Source of the DNA: Burkholderia sp. BCC0322
GTDB taxonomy: Bacteria > Pseudomonadota > Gammaproteobacteria > Burkholderiales > Burkholderiaceae
Assembly: GCF_902833045.1 (NCBI RefSeq)
Contig: NZ_CADFDU010000001.1
Span: 248,001 to 312,000, forward strand
Direction of reading: 5' to 3'
Length of the DNA stretch: 64,000 nucleotides
How positions within the stretch are numbered: the first letter of the stretch is position 1; the number at the start of each line of letters is the position of its first letter. A program made the translations under genes and the position numbers. Below the pieces are notes generated by a model. It did not search any database. It worked only from the letters and a program-made list of their open reading frames with translations, and was not told where the DNA came from. This document shows positions 25,390 through 33,784 of this stretch, one piece after another.

Positions 25390-26580
25390 TCATGCAGCGA
25401 CGCGCTGCGCCGCCTTCAACGCCCGCCGCGCCACTTCCGCGAAATACCGCGCCCCCACCGGCAGGATCTCGTCGTTGAAATCGTAGCCCGCGTTATGCAG
25501 CGGCACGCCGCCGCGCCCGGCCGCCTCGCCGTTGCCGATGAACATGAAATTGCCGGGCACGGCCTGCAGGAATGCGCCGAAATCCTCCGAGATCATCATC
25601 GGCTGCACGTCGGCGTTCACCGCATCCGCGCCCGCGACCTGCGCCGCCGCCTGCACCGCCGTATCGACCCACTCCGGCGAATTCACCGTCGGCGCGAACT
25701 CGTGCGTGTACTCGAACGTGCAGGTCGCGCCGTGCGTGCGGCAAACCCCTTCGCTGATCTCGCGCATCCGCGTTGCCAGCAGCGCCTGCACGTCGCGCGA
25801 ATAGCTGCGCGTGTCGCCCTTGATCGTCACCGTCGACGGCAGCACGTTGCGCAGCCCGTCGGTGATGAACTCCGTGCACGAGATCACGGCCTGCTGGCCC
25901 GGATCGAGATTGCGCGACACGATCGTCTGCAGCGCGAGCACGACCTGCGCGCCGATCACGATCGGATCGATGCCCATGTGCGGGCGCGCCGCATGCGTGC
26001 CGCGCCCGTCGATCCGGATCACGAAGTTGTCTTCGCTCGCCATGATGCCGCCCGCACGCGTCGAGAACGTACCCGCGCGCATGCCCGGCATGTTGTGCGC
26101 GCCGAAGATCGCGTCGACCGGAAAGCGCTCGAACAGCCCGTCGGCCATCATCGCCTTCGCGCCGCGGCCATGCTCCTCGGCCGGCTGAAAAATGAAACGC
26201 ACGGTGCCGTCGAAATCCTTGCGCTCGGCCAGCAGTTGCGCGGCGCCGAGCACCATCGACATGTGGCCGTCGTGCCCGCACGCATGCATCTTGCCGGGCG
26301 TGCGCGACGCATGTTCGCGGCCCGGCGCGTGCTCGGCGATGTTCAGCGCGTCCATGTCCGCGCGGATGCCGATCGCGCGACGGCCGGTGCCTGCCGTCAG
26401 GTTCGCGACGAGCCCCGTGCCGCCGATCCCGCGATGCACGTCGAGCCCGAGCGTCGTCAGGATGCGCGCGACGTAGTCCGACGTGTTCACTTCTTCGAAA
26501 CCCGTTTCCGGATGCTGGTGCAGATGGCGGCGCCAGGTCTTCAGTTGCCCCTGCAGCGTGCGTTCTTCGGTTGCGTCCAT
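25390..26580 (-). CDS. M20 family amidohydrolase (hippurate hydrolase/amino-acid deacylase type)
   Basis: 396 residues. Family markers: RRHLHQHPETGFEE (about 17-30), IGIRADMDALNI (metal Asp region), MHACGHDGHMSMVLGAA (metal Cys/His cluster, about 97-113), FIFQPAEEHGRGA (catalytic Glu-Glu pair, about 133-145) and late HNAGYDFNDEILP with the last metal-binding His. Hydrolyses N-acyl amino acids or related amides. GAGG lies upstream of the ATG. It follows the diaminopropionate ammonia-lyase gene by 49 bases, so it may remove an acyl group to feed that enzyme, an inference from context. Confidence 0.9.
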   Translation of the reverse strand: MDATEERTLQGQLKTWRRHLHQHPETGFEEVNTSDYVARILTTLGLDVHRGIGGTGLVANLTAGTGRRAIGIRADMDALNIAEHAPGREHASRTPGKMHACGHDGHMSMVLGAAQLLAERKDFDGTVRFIFQPAEEHGRGAKAMMADGLFERFPVDAIFGAHNMPGMRAGTFSTRAGGIMASEDNFVIRIDGRGTHAARPHMGIDPIVIGAQVVLALQTIVSRNLDPGQQAVISCTEFITDGLRNVLPSTVTIKGDTRSYSRDVQALLATRMREISEGVCRTHGATCTFEYTHEFAPTVNSPEWVDTAVQAAAQVAGADAVNADVQPMMISEDFGAFLQAVPGNFMFIGNGEAAGRGGVPLHNAGYDFNDEILPVGARYFAEVARRALKAAQRVAA

Positions 26581-26629
26581 GGCGTTGGCCTCGTCAGTCG
26601 TAGTCGATCGGGATCGGTCGTGATGTCGT

Positions 26630-27862
26630 TCAGGCCGCCACTGCCGCGCGGTCCAGCCAGTCGCGCTGCCGCGCGAGCACGGCGTCGGCCGCCTCGCCGA
26701 CGCAGCTCCGGTACACGGACGGCGCCGTCGCGCCTTCGGTATTGATCGCCAGCACGCGCGAATCCGCACCCAGCCCCACCTGTCGCGCGAGCGCGGGGTC
26801 GCGCATCAGCACTGCCAGCCCCGCGACGCCGGCCGCGCCCGATTCGCCGGCCACGAGCGGCGCGTCGCGTTCGCTGCCGGCCGCGAGGCCGCGCATCGCC
26901 TGCACCGCGTCCTCGTCGTCGATCAGCATGAAGTGGTCGATGCACAGCTCGAGGAAATCCCATGCGAGCGGCGACGCCTCGCCGCACGCCAGGCCGGCCA
27001 TCACGGAATCGACGCTGCCGGTCGCCTTCGCCGCCCGCCCCGCGAGCGCACTCTGATACAGGCAGTCGGCCTGGCGCGGCTCGACCACGATGAAATGCGG
27101 CCGCTGCGCGCCATCGCGCTCCCACAGGTAGCTCGCGACGCCCGCGGCGAGGCCGCCCACGCCGCCCTGCAGCAACACATGCGTGAACGGCCGCCTGTCG
27201 TCCTGCGCCGCCTGCGCGGCGGCCTCGGCGGCGATCACGCCATAACCTTGCATCACGTCGCGCGGAATCGCTTCGTAGCCGTCGTACGACGTATCCGACA
27301 CGACATACCAGCCGTTCGCCTGCGCAAGCTGCGCCGCGCAGACGACCGACTCGTCGTAGTTCCCCGCGATGCGCACGATCCGCGCGCCGTACGCCGAGAT
27401 CGCGCGTTCGCGCTCGGCGTCGACGTTCGCGTGCAGCACGATCACGCACCCGCAGCCGATCGCACGCGCGGCGGCGGCGAGCGCACGGCCGTGATTGCCA
27501 TCGGTCGCGCTGATCACCGTCAGGTCGGCCAGCTCCGCCGCGTAGCGGCCGGTGACGAGCCCTTGCGGATCGAGATCCTGCGTGCGCCGCAGGCGCTTCA
27601 CGAGCCGCACCAGTGCGATCGGCGCACCGAGCGCCTTGAAGCTGCCGAGCGGCGAGCGGCACGACTCGTCCTTCACGCTGACGCTCGCGACGCCAAGCCG
27701 CGCAGCGAGATCCGGCAGCGCGCGCAGCGGCGTGCGCGCGTGGCCGACGAGCGGCCAGTGCGACAGCCACGCGCCGCTTTCGTCGGCCGACGCGATGTTC
27801 ATCACGCGGCGCAGCGCGTTCGGGTAGGCGGCGCGCGACGCGCGGGGGTTGGCGATCAGCAT
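26630..27862 (-). CDS. dpaL: 2,3-diaminopropionate ammonia-lyase
   Basis: 410 residues, PLP fold type II. It follows the YgeX family closely: the Schiff-base Lys76 in SFKALG, ISATDGNHGRALAAAAR (about 112-128), NYDESVVCAAQLAQANGWYVVSDTSYDGYEAIPRDVMQGY (about 165-205) and GGVGGLAAGV (phosphate-binding glycine loop, about 230). It converts 2,3-diaminopropionate to pyruvate and two ammonia in the cytoplasm. First gene of a two-gene operon with the M20 hydrolase. The divergent Lrp-type regulator 180 bases away is the probable controller. GGAG nine bases before the ATG decides the start. Confidence 0.92.
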   Translation of the reverse strand: MLIANPRASRAAYPNALRRVMNIASADESGAWLSHWPLVGHARTPLRALPDLAARLGVASVSVKDESCRSPLGSFKALGAPIALVRLVKRLRRTQDLDPQGLVTGRYAAELADLTVISATDGNHGRALAAAARAIGCGCVIVLHANVDAERERAISAYGARIVRIAGNYDESVVCAAQLAQANGWYVVSDTSYDGYEAIPRDVMQGYGVIAAEAAAQAAQDDRRPFTHVLLQGGVGGLAAGVASYLWERDGAQRPHFIVVEPRQADCLYQSALAGRAAKATGSVDSVMAGLACGEASPLAWDFLELCIDHFMLIDDEDAVQAMRGLAAGSERDAPLVAGESGAAGVAGLAVLMRDPALARQVGLGADSRVLAINTEGATAPSVYRSCVGEAADAVLARQRDWLDRAAVAA

Positions 27863-28042
27863 GGGGAAAGGCTCCGGTGCAGGACCGCGCAGGCGGCCCG
27901 TCGGGTGGTTCGGATCGGGCAAGCGCGGGTTGCGTTCGCCGTCGTTCCGAAAAATAATATTGCGCATGCCGGTCAATAAAATCGCCAAAACAGTTGCCTG
28001 GACGCAAAAAATTCTCATTCTTTCGAGGTTTCGCGCACCATC
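27863..28042. promoter_or_regulatory. Divergent dpaL / Lrp-type promoter region
   Basis: 180 bases, with an AT-rich middle (AAAATAATATTGCG, AAAAAATTCTCATTC). This composition is usual for Lrp/AsnC binding arrays that wrap several dimers. Exact operators cannot be fixed by eye. Confidence 0.4.
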
Positions 28043-28519
28043 ATGACGACCCCACTCGATGCGTTCGATCGCAAGCTGTTGATGGAAGTGCAGCGCGACG
28101 CGCAGACGCCGCAAAGCGAACTCGGCGCACGCGTGAACCTGTCGACGGCGGCGGTGAACCGGCGTTTGAAGCGTCTCGCGGAAAGCGGCGTGATCGAGCG
28201 CTACACAGCCGTCGTCGCGCCGGACAAGGTCGATCATCCGCTGACGATCGTCGTCAACGTCGAGGTCGAAAGCGAGCAGATCGACCAGCTCGACGCGATG
28301 AAGCGCACCTTCGAGCGCTGCCCGCAGATCCAGCAGTGCTACTACGTGACCGGGGAATGGGATTTCGTGCTGATCCTGGCTGTGCGCAACATGGATCAAT
28401 ACAACGCGCTCACGCGCGAGCTGTTCTTCGCGAACAACAACGTGAAGCGGTTCAAGACGCTGGTGAGCATGAGCCGCGTGAAGGTCGGGCTCGAGGTGCC
28501 GGTCGAACCCGGCGAGTGA
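28043..28519 (+). CDS. Lrp/AsnC-family transcriptional regulator
   Basis: 158 residues. N-terminal HTH at about 7-50 (FDRKLLMEVQRDAQTPQSELGARVNLSTAAVNRRLKRLAESGVIE) and the C-terminal RAM effector domain (about 65-150; YYVTGEWDFVLILAVRNMDQYNALTRELFF). Family members respond to amino acids. Divergent from dpaL, so it probably activates the diaminopropionate operon when the substrate or a related amino acid is present. Confidence 0.92.
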   Translation: MTTPLDAFDRKLLMEVQRDAQTPQSELGARVNLSTAAVNRRLKRLAESGVIERYTAVVAPDKVDHPLTIVVNVEVESEQIDQLDAMKRTFERCPQIQQCYYVTGEWDFVLILAVRNMDQYNALTRELFFANNNVKRFKTLVSMSRVKVGLEVPVEPGE

Positions 28520-28541
28520 GCGAGTGAGCGCTTGCAAACAC

Positions 28542-28569
28542 GAGGCGACCGGCGCACGCCGGCCGCCTC
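28542..28569. terminator. Bidirectional terminator hairpin
   Basis: GAGGCGACCGGC / GCCGGCCGCCTC, 12-base arms with a single mismatch and a 4-base loop, in the gap between the convergent Lrp-type and tannase genes. T-tracts are weak, so termination is inferred from stem and place. Confidence 0.55.
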
Positions 28570-28584
28570 TCATCGACGGCTACG

Positions 28585-30306
28585 TCAGCGGCAGCTGAAG
28601 CTCGCCGCCGAATTCACGTCGCCGGAGCCGTTGTAGCGCGCCACCTGCGGATACGGGCACAGCGGCCGCGTGCGCCCCGCCCCCCACGATGCGGGCACGT
28701 CCGCATTCGGCACCGCGTTCGTCGCATCGCGCGCAGTGGCCACCACCGTACCGGGCGCTTGCCCCTGCTCGACCCACGCGACGAGCGGCGTCAGCAGGTC
28801 GAACTGGTCGGCCGCCGGCCCGCCCGAGCAGTGGTTCATTCCCGGCACCGGATAGAAACGCGCGAAATCCGACGCATCGCCGCCGTTCGCCTGCGCGACC
28901 CGCGCATACCAGTCGCGCGTGTCGTCGAACGAGAACACCGGGTCGCCCGTGCCGTGATAGACCAGCAGCTTCGCACCGCGCGCCTTCAGCGCGGACAGGT
29001 TGGTCTCGTCGGGCGGCGTCATGAACGACCACGCGGATTGCGTGTACACGCCGCTCGTCGCGAAAATGGCCGGCGCGTCGTTGTCCATGTCGAAACCGAG
29101 CGCGAAGCCGGGCACGTTCGCGAGCACCGCCGCGGTTTTCGGCGGCGACATGAACGTGAACGCCATCGCGACCGGATCGAGCGTGATGGAATTGGACTGC
29201 TTCCACGCGGCCCAGCCGCCGCCGGCGATGCCCGGATCGTACGGAAAGCCCGCGTAGAGCGCCGTGCCCGCGCTGTTGCGTGCGCCCGTGAACACGTTCT
29301 CGAGCGCGGTCTTCTGCGCGGTCGTCAGGCACGCGCCCATGCGTGTGCCGTTCGCACAGGTCGGGATGTCCGCATCGACGCTGAAATGCGCCTGGCACGC
29401 GGCGACGTCCTGCACCATCCCGTCGGCCGCGCCGTCGAGCGCATCGCATTTCTCGAGGATCTTCGCGCCGACGAACTGCCGCTCCGCATCGGTGAAACCG
29501 CTGCGGATATCCGGCAGCCCGTTCGACCCGGTCGCCGATGCGATCTTCGCGAACTGCTGCGCGCCATACATCTCGCCGATCGCCGCCTTCGGCAAGTGGA
29601 AGCCCGGATCGCCCGCGATGATGCCGTCGTAGTCGGCCGGGTTGCGCACCGCCGTGACCATCGCGTGGCGGCCGCCATTCGAGCAGCCGCCGAAGTAGCT
29701 GCGATCCGGCGCCTTCCCGTACGCGAGACGGATCACCTGCTTCGCCATCGGCGTCAGCGCATCGACGGCGCCATAGCCGTAGTCGATGCGCGCCTGCGGA
29801 TCGAGGCCGAACAGCGGGTTCTGCGCGCCGCTGTGCCCGGAATCCGAGCTGATCACCGCGAAGCCCTGGTTCAGCGCATCGGTCAGCGGCCCGCCGCCGC
29901 CGATCTCGCCGGTCGCGGTCACGATGTTGCCGTCGAGCCCGCCGTTCGCCTGGTAGAAGAAGCGGCCGTTCCACGCCTTCGGCAAGCGCATCTCGAAGCC
30001 GATCGCATAGGTCTTGCCGTCCACCGCGCTCACGCGCTCGTTCATCTTCCCTTCGATCACGCAGTGCTCGGCGATCGGCTTGCCGGCTAAGGTGAGCGCG
30101 CCGGCGGCCGCGGTCGCAACCGACGTGAACGACGTGTTCGCATACGCGAGCTTCGCGGCGAGCGCGTCGCAGGTCTGCGCCATCGCGGCCGGTGTCGCGG
30201 CGCTCAGGTGCGTCGGCACGGAATTCACCGAATCGTCGCCGCCGCAACCGGCGAGCATCGCGGCGGTGAGCGGGGCAATGCAGAGGAATGCAGATTGTCT
30301 GTTCAA
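28585..30306 (-). CDS. Lipoprotein tannase/feruloyl esterase
   Basis: 573 residues. The lipobox LAGC near residue 18-21 predicts an outer-membrane lipoprotein. Tannase/feruloyl esterase family (alpha/beta hydrolase): nucleophile in GGCSNGGRHAM near residue 205, the calcium/lid region DIPTCANGTRMG, and the late catalytic pair LLVYHGTGDPVFSFDDTRDWY (Asp) and PVPGMNHCSGG (His), with a disulfide linking the nucleophile and His regions (CS-D-HC type). The start is TTG, supported by AGGAG five bases upstream. Last gene of an MFS-porin-esterase operon within the ferulate island, so it most likely cleaves feruloyl or related esters outside the cytoplasm. Confidence 0.87.
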   Translation of the reverse strand: MNRQSAFLCIAPLTAAMLAGCGGDDSVNSVPTHLSAATPAAMAQTCDALAAKLAYANTSFTSVATAAAGALTLAGKPIAEHCVIEGKMNERVSAVDGKTYAIGFEMRLPKAWNGRFFYQANGGLDGNIVTATGEIGGGGPLTDALNQGFAVISSDSGHSGAQNPLFGLDPQARIDYGYGAVDALTPMAKQVIRLAYGKAPDRSYFGGCSNGGRHAMVTAVRNPADYDGIIAGDPGFHLPKAAIGEMYGAQQFAKIASATGSNGLPDIRSGFTDAERQFVGAKILEKCDALDGAADGMVQDVAACQAHFSVDADIPTCANGTRMGACLTTAQKTALENVFTGARNSAGTALYAGFPYDPGIAGGGWAAWKQSNSITLDPVAMAFTFMSPPKTAAVLANVPGFALGFDMDNDAPAIFATSGVYTQSAWSFMTPPDETNLSALKARGAKLLVYHGTGDPVFSFDDTRDWYARVAQANGGDASDFARFYPVPGMNHCSGGPAADQFDLLTPLVAWVEQGQAPGTVVATARDATNAVPNADVPASWGAGRTRPLCPYPQVARYNGSGDVNSAASFSCR

Positions 30307-30334
30307 GATAGCTCCTGTTCGTCAGACTGCCGGA

Positions 30335-31474
30335 TCAGAACATGTGCCGGACGCCGACCATCGCGCCGAGCTGCCCCATCCCTTCGCCGGGCGTCGTGCC
30401 CGGGCCGCCGCCGCTGACCGCGTAGCGTGCATGCGCGCTGTTCCACAGGTACGACGATTGCGCATAGACGGCCGTGCGCTTGGTCAGCAAATAGGTCGCG
30501 CGCAGCGTCGCCATCGTCGCGCGCGTGTCGTGCGCGCTGTTGACGATCCGGTAGCCTTCGCCGTCGACGACGAAATCGGGCTTCACCGCGTACGACGCAC
30601 CGACGAAGAACAGGTCCGAATGCGCGCCGGGCGCGGCCGGCGAACCGGTCGACACGCGCCGGCCGATCCAGCCCGCGCCGATCTTCGCGCCCGCCGCCTG
30701 CGCGTAGGCGCTCACGTGCGTGCGCGCGTCCTTGCCGCCGCTGCTCGTGAAGGCGACCGGCGCGACGCCGTCGAAGAAATTCGCGGCCGCGCCGGTGCCG
30801 CCGCGCTGCTCCTCGTACGACGCCGCCGCGCCGAAATACGCGCTGTCGTACTTGAGCATCACCGACCAGTTGCGGCACTGGAGCGTATCGCCCGGCACCT
30901 GCCCCGCGCACGTGCCCTGCCCCGGCGAGTTGCCGGTGCCCGCGCCGTCGCGGCCGAACGAATACGCGGCGCCAAGCGTCACGCCACGGTACGTGCCGAT
31001 GTAGGTCGCCGCGTTGTCGGCGCGCCCGTTCGGCACATATGCGTCGAACGAGCCGAGCCCGTAGATGTCGGGGCCGATGATGTCCGCGCCCTGCAGCGCG
31101 AGGTACGTCATCGTGTACTGGCGGCCGAACGCGAGCGTGCCGAAGCCGCCCTTCAGCCCGACGAACGCCTGCCGCCCGAACAGCCGGCCGCCCTGCCCGA
31201 GATCGCCGCCGCGCACGTTGAAGCCGCTCTCCAGCGTGAAGACCGCCTGGTAGCCGCCGCCGAGATCCTCCGCGCCGCGCAGCCCCCAGCGCGACGGCAG
31301 TTCGCCGGTCACGGCCGGCATCCGCACCACGTGGTCGCCGGCCGCGTTCGCGTGCGACACGAACTCGACGCCCGTGTCGATGATCCCGTACAGCGTCACG
31401 CTCGATTGCGCGTGCGCGCCGGTCGAGGCCAGCGCGCATGCGCCGGCCGCCAGCAAGGCTTTGGTGTGCTTCAT
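30335..31474 (-). CDS. Gram-negative trimeric porin (Burkholderia type)
   Basis: 379 residues. Signal peptide ending near residue 22 (ALASTGAHA), then a 16-strand porin: SSVTLYGIIDTGVEFVSHA start, WGLRGAEDLGGGYQAVFTLESGFN (about 63-86), FGRQAFVGLKGGFGTLAFGRQ (about 99-119), and a terminal aromatic strand ending HMF, the outer-membrane assembly signal. Between the MFS permease and the esterase in one operon; it probably lets hydroxycinnamates or their esters cross the outer membrane. Specificity cannot be read from the sequence. Confidence 0.93.
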   Translation of the reverse strand: MKHTKALLAAGACALASTGAHAQSSVTLYGIIDTGVEFVSHANAAGDHVVRMPAVTGELPSRWGLRGAEDLGGGYQAVFTLESGFNVRGGDLGQGGRLFGRQAFVGLKGGFGTLAFGRQYTMTYLALQGADIIGPDIYGLGSFDAYVPNGRADNAATYIGTYRGVTLGAAYSFGRDGAGTGNSPGQGTCAGQVPGDTLQCRNWSVMLKYDSAYFGAAASYEEQRGGTGAAANFFDGVAPVAFTSSGGKDARTHVSAYAQAAGAKIGAGWIGRRVSTGSPAAPGAHSDLFFVGASYAVKPDFVVDGEGYRIVNSAHDTRATMATLRATYLLTKRTAVYAQSSYLWNSAHARYAVSGGGPGTTPGEGMGQLGAMVGVRHMF

Positions 31475-31541
31475 GGTTAGTGTCTCCAGACCTGCGTCGA
31501 TATCGCGCTCTGCCGGCGCTCGTGGGTGAAAGTAAAGAAAC

Positions 31542-32747
31542 TCAGTCGTGTGCCTGCGGCCTGCGGATCAGCACCAGCGCCGCGACGGCGGCGACCAGCG
31601 TGACGGGGATGCTCGCGCCGATCACGACCGACGCGCTGCGCCCCATCGCGAGCAGCTCGGCGGCCGCGAGCGGGCCGACCACGGAGCCGAGCCGGCCCAC
31701 CGCAACCGCCGAGCCGACGCCGGTGCCGCGCATCGCGGTCGGGTAGTAGATCGCGGCGAGCGCATACAGCACCGACTGGCCGCCGACGACGAACATCCCG
31801 GCCGCGAACGCGGCGGCGGACAGCCACACGAGGCCCGGCGCGATGGCGAGCGCGGCGAGCGACAGCACGATCCCCGCGTACATGCCGCCGACGACCCGCG
31901 ACGGCCGCATCCGGTCCATCGACATGCCGATGCCGAGCACGCCGAGGCCGCTGCCGATGTTGAAGAAGATCTGCACGATCCCGGCCTGGCTGCGCGCGAG
32001 CCCCTTCGCCGCCATCAGCGACGGCAGCCAATTCAGCAGGAAATACAGCACGATCAGCGTGCAGAAATAGCTGAGCCAGAGCGCCAGCGTCGTGCCGGTG
32101 CGCGAACCGCCGAACAGCGTGTGCGCGACGCCCGGACGCGCGCCGCCCGATGCGTTGACGTCGAGGAACGCGCGCGATTCCGGCAGCAGCGCGAGCAGCA
32201 GCGGGGCAAGCAGCAGCGGCCCGATGCCGCCGACGTAGAAGATGTGCCGCCACTCGGTGTCGCCGGCCAGCAGCACGCCGATCAGCGACGCGATCACGCC
32301 GCCGAACGGAATCCCGCAGTACATCACGGCCACCGCGCTGCTGCGCGAGCGCGAGTCGACCGCTTCGGACGACAGCGCAATGAGGTTCGGCATCGCACCG
32401 CCGAGGCCGAGGCCAGTGAGCGCGCGCACGACGACCAGCATCGCGAAGCTCGACACCTGCGCGGTCGCGATCGACAGCAGCCCGAACAGGCAGACCGACG
32501 CGATCAGCACGTGCTTGCGGCCGATCCGGTCGGCGAGCCAGCCGCCGAGCATCGCGCCCGGCAGCAGGCCGAACGTGCCGGCGCTGAACGCGAGTCCCAT
32601 CTGCGAAACCGTGAGCCCGAACTCGTGAGCCATGCGCGGCGCGGCAACGCCGACCGACTGCAGGTCGAGCCCCTCGAGCAGCGCGATCGCGAAACACAAA
32701 CCGAGCGTCGTCGCGACGGCCGGCCTCTCGGCAACGGAAGTGTCCAT
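31542..32747 (-). CDS. MFS permease of the aromatic-acid:H+ symporter (AAHS) family
   Basis: 401 residues, about 12 predicted membrane segments with the AAHS signatures LEGLDLQSVGVAAP (motif with the conserved Asp in helix 1), GWLADRIGRKHVL (loop 2-3 motif, about 70-82) and MPNLIALSSEA in helix 4. The family carries 4-hydroxybenzoate, vanillate and protocatechuate-type acids with protons. GGAG precedes the ATG; an upstream ATG 26 codons away overlaps the operator and is disfavoured. First gene of the MFS-porin-esterase operon, with the palindromic operators at 32830 and 32922 just upstream. Confidence 0.9.
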   Translation of the reverse strand: MDTSVAERPAVATTLGLCFAIALLEGLDLQSVGVAAPRMAHEFGLTVSQMGLAFSAGTFGLLPGAMLGGWLADRIGRKHVLIASVCLFGLLSIATAQVSSFAMLVVVRALTGLGLGGAMPNLIALSSEAVDSRSRSSAVAVMYCGIPFGGVIASLIGVLLAGDTEWRHIFYVGGIGPLLLAPLLLALLPESRAFLDVNASGGARPGVAHTLFGGSRTGTTLALWLSYFCTLIVLYFLLNWLPSLMAAKGLARSQAGIVQIFFNIGSGLGVLGIGMSMDRMRPSRVVGGMYAGIVLSLAALAIAPGLVWLSAAAFAAGMFVVGGQSVLYALAAIYYPTAMRGTGVGSAVAVGRLGSVVGPLAAAELLAMGRSASVVIGASIPVTLVAAVAALVLIRRPQAHD

Positions 32748-32829
32748 GTCGTCTCCAAACCTTGTACTGCGCGTCATGCCGGGACGCATGCGCGGCGTCT
32801 TTGTCGTGATCGGACCATGCATCATAAAT

Positions 32830-32846
32830 TATCAGGTAGCCTGATT
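32830..32846. promoter_or_regulatory. 17-bp palindromic operator, copy 1
   Basis: TATCAGGTAGCCTGATT, about 83 bases upstream of the MFS start. It is one of four copies of the same element in the ferulate island and is inferred to be bound by the MarR-type regulator encoded next to it. Confidence 0.72.
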
Positions 32847-32921
32847 CATTGTCCGAAATAAAATCCGCTCGACCAGCCGGTCATGCGGACCGTCATCCCA
32901 TCGAAGGACGGGACGATTTAA

Positions 32922-32938
32922 TAACAGGTAACCTGATA
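32922..32938. promoter_or_regulatory. 17-bp palindromic operator, copy 2
   Basis: TAACAGGTAACCTGATA, one mismatch in the left arm. Together with copy 1 it forms a pair, centres 92 bp apart (roughly nine helical turns), before the MFS-porin-esterase operon. Confidence 0.72.
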
Positions 32939-33033
32939 TTTCAAGTGTGCGGTGCGCCGGTGTTAACCCGCAACGCACGCGGAAGCCGGCCGGGCAAGGC
33001 CGTGCGGAACGACGAGTGAAGCGAACGTGTGGT

Positions 33034-33558
33034 TCAGTCGCGCAGGTTGCGCACGAACAGCTCGAGCGTGCGCTGGACCTGCGCGGCGTCGGCGGCGGTG
33101 AGGTCGTCGCCGAGCATCCGCCGTTCGAGCGGCCGCAGCACCCGTTCGCATTCGCGCAGGATCGCCGAACCTTCGTCGGTCAGGCGCAGCAGGATCACGC
33201 GGCCATGATTCGGATCGGCCTCGCGCGTGACGAAACCTCGCGCCGCCATCGCGACCATCACCTCGTTGGCGGATTGCGGCGTGATGAACGAGCGCACCGC
33301 GAGCTGCGCATTGGACAGCGCGCCGCGCGCCTCGAGCACCGACAGCGCCGTGTATTGCGCGAGCGTCACGCCGAGCGGGGCGAGCGCATCGCTCATCTGG
33401 CGGCGCAGCAGCCGATCGAGATTGCCGATCAGGTAGGTCAGCCGCTGCTGGGCACGCATGGGCGGCCTGGCCTCGGTGGCACGGGCAGCGCGTTTCGCGC
33501 CGGCCGGTTTGACGGGAGTCGAACTCATGAAGGTGTCGGGAGGAATATCGCGGGCCAT
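33034..33558 (-). CDS. MarR-family regulator of the ferulate island
   Basis: 174 residues. Winged-helix MarR core at about 35-170: LTYLIGNLDRLLRRQMSDALAPLGVTLAQYTALSVLEARGALS, then SFITPQSANEVMVAMAARGFVTREADPNHGRVILLRLTDEG (recognition helix and wing). MarR proteins of ferulate pathways (for example FerC/FerR-type) respond to feruloyl-CoA or related thioesters; that ligand is inferred. Start by GAGG four bases before the first ATG; a second ATG ten codons in has no ribosome site. Divergent from vanR, with an operator copy in between. Confidence 0.85.
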   Translation of the reverse strand: MARDIPPDTFMSSTPVKPAGAKRAARATEARPPMRAQQRLTYLIGNLDRLLRRQMSDALAPLGVTLAQYTALSVLEARGALSNAQLAVRSFITPQSANEVMVAMAARGFVTREADPNHGRVILLRLTDEGSAILRECERVLRPLERRMLGDDLTAADAAQVQRTLELFVRNLRD

Positions 33559-33622
33559 CTTACCTCACGCGGCCCGCATGGCGGACAGGCTCGCATCGCC
33601 TGATTCGTGGCGACCGGCGCAC

Positions 33623-33630
33623 TGTATACA
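33623..33630. promoter_or_regulatory. Candidate VanR half-operator (GTATAC type), copy 1
   Basis: TGTATACA, a perfect 8-bp palindrome of the type bound by many FCD-class GntR regulators, upstream of vanR. A second copy lies 85 bp downstream. Confidence 0.45.
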
Positions 33631-33707
33631 ACATCAGCCCGCCTAGCAGGTTTCGCTCGTGGTTTACCCGCTGATTTGCACGATTCAACTTGAACACACG
33701 GCAGCGA

Positions 33708-33715
33708 TGTATACA
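33708..33715. promoter_or_regulatory. Candidate VanR half-operator (GTATAC type), copy 2
   Basis: TGTATACA, five bases before the MarR-type palindrome at 33720, so the two regulators could compete at this promoter. Confidence 0.45.
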
Positions 33716-33719
33716 ATTT

Positions 33720-33736
33720 TATCAAGTAACCTGATA
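33720..33736. promoter_or_regulatory. 17-bp palindromic operator, copy 3
   Basis: TATCAAGTAACCTGATA, in the marR/vanR divergent promoter, 49 bases before the vanR start. It would give MarR autoregulation and couple vanR-vanA-vanB to the ferulate regulon. Confidence 0.72.
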
Positions 33737-33784
33737 ACTCCGCACGCCTGCCCCGGCAATGCGGCACTGCCCCCGATATCCGCC

